From Chloroflexota bacterium (GTDB taxonomy: Bacteria; Chloroflexota; Limnocylindria; P2-11E), in NCBI GenBank assembly GCA_028876375.1, contig JAGWSB010000017.1:1-38314 (forward strand): a stretch of DNA of 38,314 nucleotides, given 5' to 3'. Position 1 is the stretch's first letter; the number at the start of each line of letters is the position of its first letter. Under the pieces are notes generated by a model. It made no database searches. It had not been told where the DNA came from and saw only the letters and a program-made list of their open reading frames with translations. Shown in pieces: positions 1 to 7,085 of this stretch. A program made the translations under genes and the position numbers.

Positions 1-1122
1 CTCGAGGCGCCGTCGGACGTCGGGCCACTCCCGGTCGACGATCGAGTAGTAGCAGGCGTCGCGGACCGTGCCGTCCGGCAGCACCCGCTCGTTCCGGATG
101 ACCCCGTCCAGCTTCGCGCCGATCCGTTCGATGGCGCGCCGCGACCGCTCGTTCCGCACGTTGGTCTTCAGCCAGACGCGGATCGCCCCGAGCTCGAAGG
201 CGTTGCGCAGCTGGAGGTACTTGGCCTCGGTGTTCGCGGCCGTGCGCCGGGCCGAAGCGGCGAGCATCGTCCAGCCGATCTCGACCGACCGGTTCGCGCG
301 GTCGATCGCGCCGTATCGCGTCGTGCCGATCACGACGCCGTCGCCGGCGCGCCGCGTGAGCCACGGCAGGTGCTCGCCCTGGATCTGCAGGTCCAGCGCG
401 TCGCGTACGTAGCGCTCGATGGTGGCCACGGAGGACGGCGGAGGCGATCCCAGCCACGTCCAGATGTCGGGCTCGCGGACCGCTTCGAACAGGGCGGCGG
501 CGTGCTCCGCGTGGAGCGGCTCGAGGAGGACGTGCTCGCCGCGCAGAGTGAGCGGCCGCGGGTCGAACGCCGGCCGCGCGCGCCCGACGACGTAGGCCAT
601 GCGGACGTCGTCGGCGAACTCGCCGCGGTCGGTGAGCACCCCGTCGCGCTCGATGCCCTCGACCTCGAACCCGCAGGCCTTGTACGAGGCGATGGCGCGG
701 TCGTTGAACGACAGCACGCTGAGAGAGATGCGATGCGCGCCCAGGTCGCCGGTCAGGTGACGCACCAGCGTGGCGAGCGCGTCGCGCCCGAGGCCGCGCG
801 ACCACAGCGCCGGTTCGCCGATGCCGACGCCGACCTCGGCGCTGCGGGCCTTCGGACGCCAGTCGCGATAGTTGGCGAAGCCGATCGGCCCTCCCTCGTG
901 CTCGATGACGAAGAGCCGGCCGTCCGGCTCGACGAAGCGGGCCATGAACGCGGCGGCGGCATCGGGGTCGGGGAATCGCCCCGGCGACCTCCCCCACTGC
1001 ATCCACGCGAACTCGGGCACGGCCGCCCAGCGCACGAAGTGCGTGGCGTCGGCGTCGCGCGCCGGCCGGAGCCGCACGCGCTCGCCGACCAGCACCGGGG
1101 ACGGCGCGATCCGGCTGGTCAC
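1..1122 (-). CDS. Tandem GNAT-family N-acetyltransferase (RimJ/RimL-like), 3' truncated by window edge
   Basis: The reverse-strand frame is open from a GTG at 1122 to the window edge without a stop (374 codons), which is why the ORF track misses it. The GTG overlaps the thrS stop as GTGA, so the two are probably translationally coupled. I read two RimJ/RimL-type acetyltransferase domains: residues about 12-175 (starts VGERVRLRPARDADA, then GFANYRDW, SYKACGFEVEG) and about 185 to the edge (LRGEHVLLEPLHAEHAA, VIGTTRYGAI, IGWTML, AIERIGAKLDGV). Each would bind acetyl-CoA and acetylate an amine such as a protein N-terminus, aminoglycoside or metabolite; the substrate cannot be read from the sequence. 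The second domain keeps the typical N-(E/V)RSRRAIER helix preceding IGAKLDG. The C-terminus lies outside the window. Confidence 0.85.
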   Translation of the reverse strand, partial: MTSRIAPSPVLVGERVRLRPARDADATHFVRWAAVPEFAWMQWGRSPGRFPDPDAAAAFMARFVEPDGRLFVIEHEGGPIGFANYRDWRPKARSAEVGVGIGEPALWSRGLGRDALATLVRHLTGDLGAHRISLSVLSFNDRAIASYKACGFEVEGIERDGVLTDRGEFADDVRMAYVVGRARPAFDPRPLTLRGEHVLLEPLHAEHAAALFEAVREPDIWTWLGSPPPSSVATIERYVRDALDLQIQGEHLPWLTRRAGDGVVIGTTRYGAIDRANRSVEIGWTMLAASARRTAANTEAKYLQLRNAFELGAIRVWLKTNVRNERSRRAIERIGAKLDGVIRNERVLPDGTVRDACYYSIVDREWPDVRRRLE

Positions 1123-2963
1123 GCGATGGCGTCGCCGACGCTGGGTTCGGCCGGCGCGAAGTCCGCCGGCAGGGCCTGCGTGTCGCGCTCGCGCACGACG
1201 CGCTCGACGAAGGCGTCGAGCAGGACGCCGCGCTCCTCCTGTCCCTTCCCCGCCCCGCGGGGCCGCACGGAGACCGTCCCGGTCTCCGCCTCCTTGCCCC
1301 CGACGACGACCAGGTAGCCGGCGCGCCGGTGCTGCGCCTCGCGGATCCGCTCGCGCATGTCCGCCAGCGGCGGCTCGTCCAGGTGCACGCGGATCCCGCG
1401 CTCGACGAGGCGGCCCGCCACCGAGCGCGCGTAGTCCATCGCGTCCTCGCGGATGGGGACGATCGCGACCTGCTCCCAGTTGAGCCACAGCGGGAAGTTG
1501 CCGGCGTAGTGCTCGATGAGGCCGCCGACGAAGCGCTCGAGGCTGCCGAAGAGGACGCGGTGGATCATGACCGCGCGCTCCCGCTCGCCCCTCTCGTTCA
1601 CGAAGGTGACGTCGAAGCGCTCCGGCAGGTTGAGGTCGATCTGGATCGTCGGCCCCTGCCACTCGCGACCGATGGCGTCCTTGACCTTGATGTCGATCTT
1701 CGGCGCGTAGAAGACACCGCCGCCTTGGTCGGTCTTGTAGGGGACCTCGCGCACCCCGAGGGCGTCGCGCAGCGCCTTCTCCGCCGTGTCCCACATCTCG
1801 TCGGTCCCGAGGCGGCGCTCCGGCCGCGTCGAGAGGTAGATGACCGGATCCGTGTAGCCGAAGAGGCGCATGAACTCCATCGCGAGGTCGAAGACCTTCC
1901 CGATCTCCTCCTGCGCCTGCGCGGGAGTGCAGAAGATGTGGCTGTCGTCCTGGGTGAACCCGCGCACGCGCTGCATCCCGTGGAGCGTGCCGCCGCGCTC
2001 GTAGCGGTAGACCGTGCCGAGCTCGCCGATGCGCAGCGGCAGCTCGCGGTACGAACGGACGCGCGACTGGAACACCTTGATGTGCCCCGGGCAGTTCATC
2101 GGCTTGATCCAGAAGCGCTGCGTCCCCTCGTCGAGCAGGAGCGGCCCGTACATGTTCTCGCCGTACTTCTCGAGGTGGCCGGAGCGCTGGTACGTGCGCT
2201 CGTGGGCCATGTGCGGCGTGTAGACGAGGGTGTACCCCCGGGCGTGGTGGACGCGGCGCCACCACGACTCGAGCTCCTCCCGCACGATCGATAGCCGCGG
2301 CAGCCAGAGCACGAGACCGCTCCCGAGCTCCTCGTCGATGCGGAAGAGCTCGAGCTCGCGCCCGAGCACGCGGTGGTCCCGCCGCTCGATCTCCTTGAGG
2401 CGCTCGAGGTAGGCGTCGAGCTCCTTCTGCGACGGCCATACCGTCCCGTAGATGCGCGTCAGCTGCGGCCGCGTCTCGTCGCCCCGCCAGTACGCGCCGG
2501 CGATGGACATGAGCTTGAAGGCCTTGATGCGGCCGGTACGGTCGACGTGCGGCCCCTTGCACAGATCGACGAAGTCGTCGTGGCGGTAGATGCTCACCGC
2601 AGTGGCTTCCGCGCCCTCCGCCTGGTCGAAGCTCTGGATGAGGTCGACCTTGAAGTCCTGCCCGCTGGCGCGGAACAAGCGCAGCGCCTCGTCGCGCGGC
2701 AGCTCGCTGCGCTCGAAGGGCACGTCCGCCTTCGCGACCTCGCGCATGCGCGTCTCGATGCGCGAGAGGTCCTCGGGCACGATGGGCCGCGGGGTCTCGA
2801 GGTCGTAGTAGAAGCCGTCCTTGATCGCCGGTCCGATGCCGAGCTTCGTACCCGGGAAGAGGTCGAGGACCGCGCCGGCCATGAGGTGCGCCGTCGAATG
2901 CCGGAGAGGCTGGAGCGGATCCTCCTCGCCGTGTCCGGCCCTGCGTCCGAGCTGCTTCGCCAT
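1119..2963 (-). CDS. thrS: Threonyl-tRNA synthetase lacking the N-terminal TGS domain
   Basis: Charges tRNA-Thr in the cytoplasm. The protein has 614 residues. The editing domain begins almost at once with HSTAHLMA (HxxxH, residue about 22) and includes DLCKGPHVD. The class II catalytic core carries motif 2 around YRYERGGTLHGMQRVRGFTQDD, zinc ligands in MNCPGH and later His residues, and motif 3 in MIHRVLFGSLERF. A C-terminal anticodon-binding domain starts near VAIVPIREDAMDYA. Family members usually carry a TGS domain of about 60 residues before the HxxxH. Here the ATG at 2963 has a good GGGGGA ribosome-binding site and the T-box terminator lies directly upstream, so the TGS domain is truly absent. 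The gene overlaps the downstream GNAT gene by GTGA and is controlled by the T-box leader. Confidence 0.97.
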   Translation of the reverse strand: MAKQLGRRAGHGEEDPLQPLRHSTAHLMAGAVLDLFPGTKLGIGPAIKDGFYYDLETPRPIVPEDLSRIETRMREVAKADVPFERSELPRDEALRLFRASGQDFKVDLIQSFDQAEGAEATAVSIYRHDDFVDLCKGPHVDRTGRIKAFKLMSIAGAYWRGDETRPQLTRIYGTVWPSQKELDAYLERLKEIERRDHRVLGRELELFRIDEELGSGLVLWLPRLSIVREELESWWRRVHHARGYTLVYTPHMAHERTYQRSGHLEKYGENMYGPLLLDEGTQRFWIKPMNCPGHIKVFQSRVRSYRELPLRIGELGTVYRYERGGTLHGMQRVRGFTQDDSHIFCTPAQAQEEIGKVFDLAMEFMRLFGYTDPVIYLSTRPERRLGTDEMWDTAEKALRDALGVREVPYKTDQGGGVFYAPKIDIKVKDAIGREWQGPTIQIDLNLPERFDVTFVNERGERERAVMIHRVLFGSLERFVGGLIEHYAGNFPLWLNWEQVAIVPIREDAMDYARSVAGRLVERGIRVHLDEPPLADMRERIREAQHRRAGYLVVVGGKEAETGTVSVRPRGAGKGQEERGVLLDAFVERVVRERDTQALPADFAPAEPSVGDAIA

Positions 2964-2974
2964 GTCGTCCCCCT

Positions 2975-3190
2975 AGAAGAACAAACGACCGCTCGTCTAC
3001 TGGGACGAGGCGGTCGCTCGCGGTTCCACCCAGCTTCCGCCGGCGGACCGGCGGCGCTTTCGTTCCGGCTGTATGGGGCCGACCCTCGGCGCTCGGCGGT
3101 GGTGACCCTCGCCCGCTGCCTGCCGGCTCTCACCGTCCCGGCTCGCTGCGCGGTGCTCGGTCGGGGGCATGTCCGCGTCGTCGCGCGTGC
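2975..3190 (-). promoter_or_regulatory. T-box riboswitch leader of thrS
   Basis: On the minus strand the leader contains the near-invariant T-box GGGTGGAACCGCG (3019-3031), which pairs with the uncharged tRNA acceptor end. A Stem-I distal segment reads AGCGAG, then GCCGG, a GACGGTGAGAG loop containing the conserved GGTG, then CCGGC. Further 3' comes GTCACCACCG, in which ACC followed by A fits a threonine specifier codon. An intrinsic terminator follows the T-box, and its 5' arm begins within GAGCGACCGC, so antiterminator and terminator are mutually exclusive. Expected behaviour: uncharged tRNA-Thr stabilises the antiterminator and thrS is transcribed. The 5' limit is estimated from a possible -10 TATCCT at 3193-3198. 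Confidence 0.92.
2977..3016 (-). terminator. Intrinsic terminator of the thrS T-box
   Basis: CGACCGCCTCGTC and GACGAGCGGTCG form a 12-bp stem with one bulged C and a six-base loop (2986-3016), followed by TTTGTTCTT. This is the strongest factor-independent terminator in the window and sits just before the thrS ribosome-binding site, as expected for transcriptional T-box control. Confidence 0.9.
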
Positions 3191-3192
3191 TG

Positions 3193-3198
3193 AGGATA
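3193..3198 (-). promoter_or_regulatory. Candidate -10 box for the thrS leader
   Basis: TATCCT on the minus strand, just upstream of the T-box leader and just past the stop of the preceding membrane-protein gene. No convincing -35 is seen at 17 nt. Confidence 0.4.
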
Positions 3199-3204
3199 CC
3201 CCTC

Positions 3205-3843
3205 CTAGGTGAGGAGCACGCCGATGAAGATCACCAGCACGCCGATGAAGTTCGTCCACTCCACCACGCCCGTCGCTCCGGTGAACGCCGCGGTGCCGCC
3301 CACGGCGGCGATGAGGACGCCGACGGCGATGACCACGTTGGCCAGGGCGCGCCGTCCCTCGTGCCGCTTGGCCACGAAGCCCCACGCCGACCACAGCGCG
3401 CCGCCGATGAGGATGAGGCTGCCGAGGCCGCTCCCGATCCCGGCCAGGATCCGCGGGAACGGCGCGGCGTCGAAGCCGCGGCCGGTGTCGGCGGCCTTGC
3501 TGAGGTCGACCAGGCTGACGGCCACGGCGATGACGCCGAGGACGGTGAAGACGATGACGACCCACGTCGCCCACCGCGCCACCCGCGGCGGCGTGAGGAG
3601 GTGGATCGTGCCCAGCGACAGCCAGGCCACGTTGAGGACCGCGCCGAAGAGGTAGAAGACGCGGTAGTTCAGGTCGGTGACGCCGCTCAGCTGCCGCGCC
3701 AGCCCCGCCGCCGCGGCAACGGCGAACATCCCGAAGCCGATGGCCCACGCCGCCTGGTACGCGCGCCCGCGCCGCGACCACCGCTGCGCCATGACCGCGG
3801 CGAACACCGCGCTGATGACGAACGAGAGGGCGGCGGCGATCAT
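3205..3843 (-). CDS. Seven-helix integral membrane protein of unknown function
   Basis: 212 residues, almost entirely hydrophobic helices separated by short polar loops. About seven transmembrane segments can be counted, starting IAAALSFVISAVFAAVM and ending with a helix rich in Ile and Val (VLVIFIGVLLT). A basic loop RWSRRGR after helix 1 suggests a cytoplasmic side there. I recognise no catalytic motif or named family. The gene starts 28 bp after the stop of the binding-protein gene 3872-4936 and could be co-transcribed with it, although a TAGGGT box 9 nt before the ATG could serve as its own -10. Its stop lies next to the thrS leader promoter. It might be a permease-like partner of the orphan binding protein, but nothing in the sequence proves that. 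Confidence 0.75.
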   Translation of the reverse strand: MIAAALSFVISAVFAAVMAQRWSRRGRAYQAAWAIGFGMFAVAAAAGLARQLSGVTDLNYRVFYLFGAVLNVAWLSLGTIHLLTPPRVARWATWVVIVFTVLGVIAVAVSLVDLSKAADTGRGFDAAPFPRILAGIGSGLGSLILIGGALWSAWGFVAKRHEGRRALANVVIAVGVLIAAVGGTAAFTGATGVVEWTNFIGVLVIFIGVLLT

Positions 3844-3871
3844 GCCGCCGCCACCCTAATACCTTCCGGCC

Positions 3872-4936
3872 CTACTGTCCGTACAGCTTCTTGACGAATC
3901 CGCTGGCCTCGATCTCCTTGAGGATGCTCGTGTCCATGAGCTGCGCGGGCTTGAGGTCCTTCGCCTTCGCCTTCTGCGTGGCGGTCTCGTTGATCACCTG
4001 CTGGAACGCCTCCTCGGACGGATAGGGCACCTGCGGGAACACGTCCTTGTACGCCGAGTACCCGATGTCCAAGAACTGCGGGTCGGTGTTCTTCAGGTAC
4101 TTGCCGATCACGGTCTTCACGAACGCGGGGTCCTGCTTCCAGCGCGCGATGGCCTCGATCGTCGCCTTCAAGTTGGCGGTGACCGCGTCCTTGTTGTCGG
4201 TCAGGTACTTGCGCGTGACCGCGATGCCCACGTTCTGCTCGGGCTCGTTGTACGTGGACATGTCGAGGATCTCGTGGGCACCCGCTTTCTGCGCGAGGAT
4301 GTTGTTCGGCGGCGAGACGGCGATCGCCGCGCACTTCCCGCTCGTGAGCACCGCGATCTGCCCGGGCGGGTCGTTGGCCGCGACGAACTGGAAGTCCTCG
4401 AGCTTCCACCCCTGGTGCTTGGCGATGGAGCCCCAGGCGAAGTAGTCGGCCGTGCCGATGCGCGTGACCGCGATGGTCTTGCCCTTGAGCTGGTCGATCG
4501 ACGTCACGCCCGGCATGGCCATGACGCGGAAGATCATCTTGTTCACGAAGCCGGCGATCAGGACGACGTCCTCGCCGCCGGCGGCCGAGGTCACGACCGC
4601 CGACCCGGCGACGCTGGTCATGTCGATCTTCCCGCCGAGCATCGCGGCCATGGCGTTGTTGCTGCCGCTCACGTAGGAGAGGTCGAACGCCTGCCCGTAC
4701 TTCTTGAAGTAGCCGGCCTCGAGCGCGACGGGCCACAGCATCTGGTTGGAGGTGAGCGCGACCCACGCGCCGGTCGCCTTCGTCGCCTTCGGTGCCGCGC
4801 TCGCGGCGCCCGCGGATGCGGCGGCGGTCGCGGCCGGCGATGGCGCGGCCGCCGGCGCGCACGACGAGAGCACCACCAGCCCGCCCAAGGCGGCGGACGA
4901 TCGCAGGAGCGCGCGGCGCGAGAGCCTGTGTGCCAT
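3872..4936 (-). CDS. ABC-type SsuA/THI5-like periplasmic substrate-binding lipoprotein
   Basis: 354 residues. The N-terminus is a Tat-type signal (SRRALLR followed by a hydrophobic stretch) ending in the lipobox LSSC, so the mature protein should be lipid-anchored outside the membrane. An Ala/Pro/Ser-rich linker (about residues 30-55) is followed by an NMT1/THI5/SsuA-like fold: a first lobe with LWPVALEAGYFKKYG, GGKIDMTSVAG and LKGKTIAVTRIGT, and a second with AVLTSGKCAAIAVSPP. The family binds nitrate, sulfonates, taurine, bicarbonate or thiamine precursors; the ligand is not predictable here. No cognate ATPase or permease is adjacent, so it is an orphan receptor in this window. AAGGAGG sits 6 nt before the ATG. 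Confidence 0.88.
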   Translation of the reverse strand: MAHRLSRRALLRSSAALGGLVVLSSCAPAAAPSPAATAAASAGAASAAPKATKATGAWVALTSNQMLWPVALEAGYFKKYGQAFDLSYVSGSNNAMAAMLGGKIDMTSVAGSAVVTSAAGGEDVVLIAGFVNKMIFRVMAMPGVTSIDQLKGKTIAVTRIGTADYFAWGSIAKHQGWKLEDFQFVAANDPPGQIAVLTSGKCAAIAVSPPNNILAQKAGAHEILDMSTYNEPEQNVGIAVTRKYLTDNKDAVTANLKATIEAIARWKQDPAFVKTVIGKYLKNTDPQFLDIGYSAYKDVFPQVPYPSEEAFQQVINETATQKAKAKDLKPAQLMDTSILKEIEASGFVKKLYGQ

Positions 4937-4961
4937 GACCCCCTCCTTATCGCTGGAGGGG

Positions 4962-4967
4962 ATGCTA
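4962..4967 (-). promoter_or_regulatory. Candidate -10 box of the binding-protein gene
   Basis: TAGCAT on the minus strand, 25 nt upstream of the ATG at 4936. It places the transcript start inside or just after CCCCTCC, leaving a short leader with an AAGGAGG ribosome-binding site. No clear -35. Confidence 0.35.
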
Positions 4968-5072
4968 GCGCGGGGTCGCCGCGGGACTGTGCGCTGCGCG
5001 AGGTGCGTCGAACATCGAGAAGGTGAGGGACATCGGAGAGGTCACCGACTTGCTGCGGATCCGATCGGCCGT

Positions 5073-5145
5073 GGGCGGTAGAGGGCTCGAACCTCTGACC
5101 TCTTGCATGTCAAGCAAGTGCTCTGACCAGCTGAGCTAACCGCCC
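5073..5145 (-). tRNA. tRNA-Val (anticodon GAC)
   Basis: A 73-nt cloverleaf on the minus strand: acceptor GGGCGGT/ACCGCCC, D stem GCTC/GAGC, anticodon stem CTTGC/GCAAG with loop TTGACAT (anticodon GAC), T arm AGAGG-TTCGAGC-CCTCT. It reads GUC and GUU. The CCA end is not encoded. Confidence 0.97.
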
Positions 5146-5156
5146 GTGGAGGCCTC

Positions 5157-5185
5157 AGTTTACCGCCGCGCTCGGCCGCGGTCGA
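5157..5185 (-). promoter_or_regulatory. tRNA-Val promoter
   Basis: On the minus strand TCGACC (5180-5185), a 17-nt spacer, and TAAACT (5157-5162) lie 11 nt upstream of the mature tRNA 5' end. The -10 resembles the TACACT box found upstream of both tRNA-Pro genes in the window. Confidence 0.55.
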
Positions 5186-5186
5186 C

Positions 5187-6284
5187 CTATCGCTTCTCCC
5201 CTTCGAACGCGCGGAAGCCCGCCAGGGGAGCGTCCTTCGCGAAGAGCAGCACGCGGAACGCGCCGAGGCCGTTCGGATCGAGGAGCGTGTCCACGGCCGA
5301 GCGCCGGCTCGCCGCGCGCAGCTGCTCGAGCGGCGTGGACGGACGCGCCGCGGCCTCGCGGACGCCGAGGGCGAGGAGGACGTCGCGCTGCGTGGCGTTC
5401 CCGACGAGCCGCAGCCCCGCGCCTTCCGCGGCGCGGCGGATGGCGGTGACGTTCACCGTCGCGGTGATGTCCATCTGCCCCGGGCGCTGGAGCGTATCGG
5501 CTATGAGGTGGTGCCGACTGAATCCGCGGAGCGTCCCCTCCCCGAGCCGCGCGAGGAGCCCGGCCTCGTCGTCCGCGTAGTCGACGAGCAGCAGATACCC
5601 GCGCGTGAGCGCCGCCGCGATCTGAGCCACCCAGCTCTCCGCGGCGATCCCGACCTCCCAGCGTCCGCCGACCGGGAGCGTCTCCGGAACGCGCCAGCGC
5701 AGGTCGGACTGGCTCGCGGGCCGCAAGGTCTCGACCAGCACCGGGCCGTCCGCGTCGACGTACACCTCGCGGACGCCGTCCTGGGTCCGGACCAGGACGT
5801 GGACGGGGAAGGCGTCGAGCACCTCGTTGGCGAAGATCAGCCCGTGGATCGGCGCGAGCCCGCGCGGCGCCGTCGCCCACCGCAGCTCGCGCCCCGCGAG
5901 CGCGACCGCCTGGAGCTCGCGGAAGCGGGGCGATACCTCGACGATGGCCGGGCGCACGCCGCGCGCGGCATCGGGGCGCTCGCGCTCGAGGGCCGCCAGG
6001 AGGTCGCGCATGACGCCGCCGCGGCCGGCGCCCGCCTCGACGAGGTCCCACGTCGCCGGGCGGCCGAGCGCGACGTGCGCGTCGATGGCGATGCGCGACA
6101 GCGCGCGCCCGAACGCCGGGCCGAGCTCGCCGGAGGTGAAGTAGTCCGACGCCTCGAACCCGATCGCGGCGCGGGTCGTGTAGTAGCCGTCCTCCGGATC
6201 GAAGAGCGCGGACTCCATGAAGCTCGCGAAGGTGATGGGCCCGCTCGATCGGATGCGCGCGCTCAGGCGCTCGGCGAGCCCCAC
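5187..6284 (-). CDS. SAM-dependent methyltransferase of the MidA/NDUFAF7 (DUF185) family
   Basis: 365 residues. Family signatures seen: an N-terminal region with ITFASFMESALFDPEDGYY and a phenylalanine-glycine segment (YFTSGELGPAFGRAL), a SAM-binding motif I variant LVEAGAGRGGVMRDLL, a motif FANEVLDAFPVH typical of this family (NE.LDA.P), and LLVDYADDEAGLL later in the fold. In mitochondria NDUFAF7 methylates an arginine of the complex I 49-kDa subunit (NuoD homologue). Bacterial members are mostly uncharacterised. A nuoD gene lies about 5 kb away on the same strand, which makes an equivalent role attractive, but that link is an inference. The gene is downstream of the unknown gene 6328-7035 with a 43-bp gap, and its stop is next to the tRNA-Val promoter. 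Confidence 0.88.
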   Translation of the reverse strand: MGLAERLSARIRSSGPITFASFMESALFDPEDGYYTTRAAIGFEASDYFTSGELGPAFGRALSRIAIDAHVALGRPATWDLVEAGAGRGGVMRDLLAALERERPDAARGVRPAIVEVSPRFRELQAVALAGRELRWATAPRGLAPIHGLIFANEVLDAFPVHVLVRTQDGVREVYVDADGPVLVETLRPASQSDLRWRVPETLPVGGRWEVGIAAESWVAQIAAALTRGYLLLVDYADDEAGLLARLGEGTLRGFSRHHLIADTLQRPGQMDITATVNVTAIRRAAEGAGLRLVGNATQRDVLLALGVREAAARPSTPLEQLRAASRRSAVDTLLDPNGLGAFRVLLFAKDAPLAGFRAFEGEKR

Positions 6285-6327
6285 GTCGTCATCGAGCCTA
6301 GTCGCTCCGCCGCGGCGCGCGCCGCGG

Positions 6328-7035
6328 CTAGCGCGAGAGCGGCGTCACGGTGGGCGTCGGTGTCGCGGTCGGGACAGCGTGGAACGCGCTCTCGACGTAG
6401 CGGTCGCCGGCCCAGGTGAAGGTCCGCTGCATGCGCGGGTCGAGCTGCTGCCCGACGAGCTTGCCCGTGCCCTCGAGGGTCGTGACCCGCGACGGCCCGA
6501 GCTCGATCTCGGCGAGCGCGCCGAGAGGACGGCGGAGCAGCTCCTGCATCCGCCCGCTCACCCAGCGCGCGATGACGAGCTCGTTGCGGCCGCACGCGGT
6601 GCCGCCGCACTCGCCGACGACGTACACCAGGTGCTCGGCGTCCGCGACGGGTATGACCGCCAGGCGGATGATCCGCTGCGGCTGCTTCGTCGCGGCCGTC
6701 TGCACGCCGGCGTCCAGCGAGGGCGACGTCGCTCCGGCCGGCGTCACCACGAGGTGCTGTGACAGGACGACCGTCGGCTTCAGGCTCACCCACGTCTGAC
6801 GGAGCTCGACGAAGACCGGCGCGCCGCCCTCCTGCCGCAGCGGGAAGCCGCAGCGCGCGTCCTGCCCGGCCGGCAGGCCCTGGCGCAGCGCGCAGAGGTC
6901 GTCGTCGATCGGCCCCGCGGCGACGACGGCGGAGCGCGCCGTGATCACGCCCGACCATTCGACCACGAGCATGACGACGGTCGCCCACGCGAGCGCCGCG
7001 ACGAACACGGCCGCGAGCCGCGCACCCCTCCGCAT
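6328..7035 (-). CDS. Membrane-anchored extracytoplasmic protein of unknown function
   Basis: 235 residues. A basic start (MRRGARLA) and one hydrophobic segment at about residues 7-27 (VFVAALAWATVVMLVVEW) indicate a signal anchor. The rest is soluble, with two pairs of Cys (LCALRQG/RCGFPL and GECGGTACG) that could form disulfides outside the cell, and a C-terminal low-complexity tail of Thr-Pro repeats (TATPTPTVTP). I recognise no family. It lies 50 bp downstream of the flavoprotein gene at 7086 and could be read-through from the Nuo series. Its length, frame and codon use are consistent with a real gene, but the function is unknown. Confidence 0.7.
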   Translation of the reverse strand: MRRGARLAAVFVAALAWATVVMLVVEWSGVITARSAVVAAGPIDDDLCALRQGLPAGQDARCGFPLRQEGGAPVFVELRQTWVSLKPTVVLSQHLVVTPAGATSPSLDAGVQTAATKQPQRIIRLAVIPVADAEHLVYVVGECGGTACGRNELVIARWVSGRMQELLRRPLGALAEIELGPSRVTTLEGTGKLVGQQLDPRMQRTFTWAGDRYVESAFHAVPTATPTPTVTPLSR

Positions 7036-7085
7036 CCGCGGACGATCTTAGAGGGGATCCGAGCGGGCGCGCTCCTCCCCGGGGC

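Noticed and set aside
4934-4967. A 7-bp inverted repeat CCCCTCC/GGAGGGG that would hide the ribosome-binding site of the binding-protein gene (possible thermometer or regulatory hairpin).
   Set aside because: A TAGCAT -10 lies directly upstream of CCCCTCC, so the 5' arm is probably at or before the transcript start and would not be in the mRNA.
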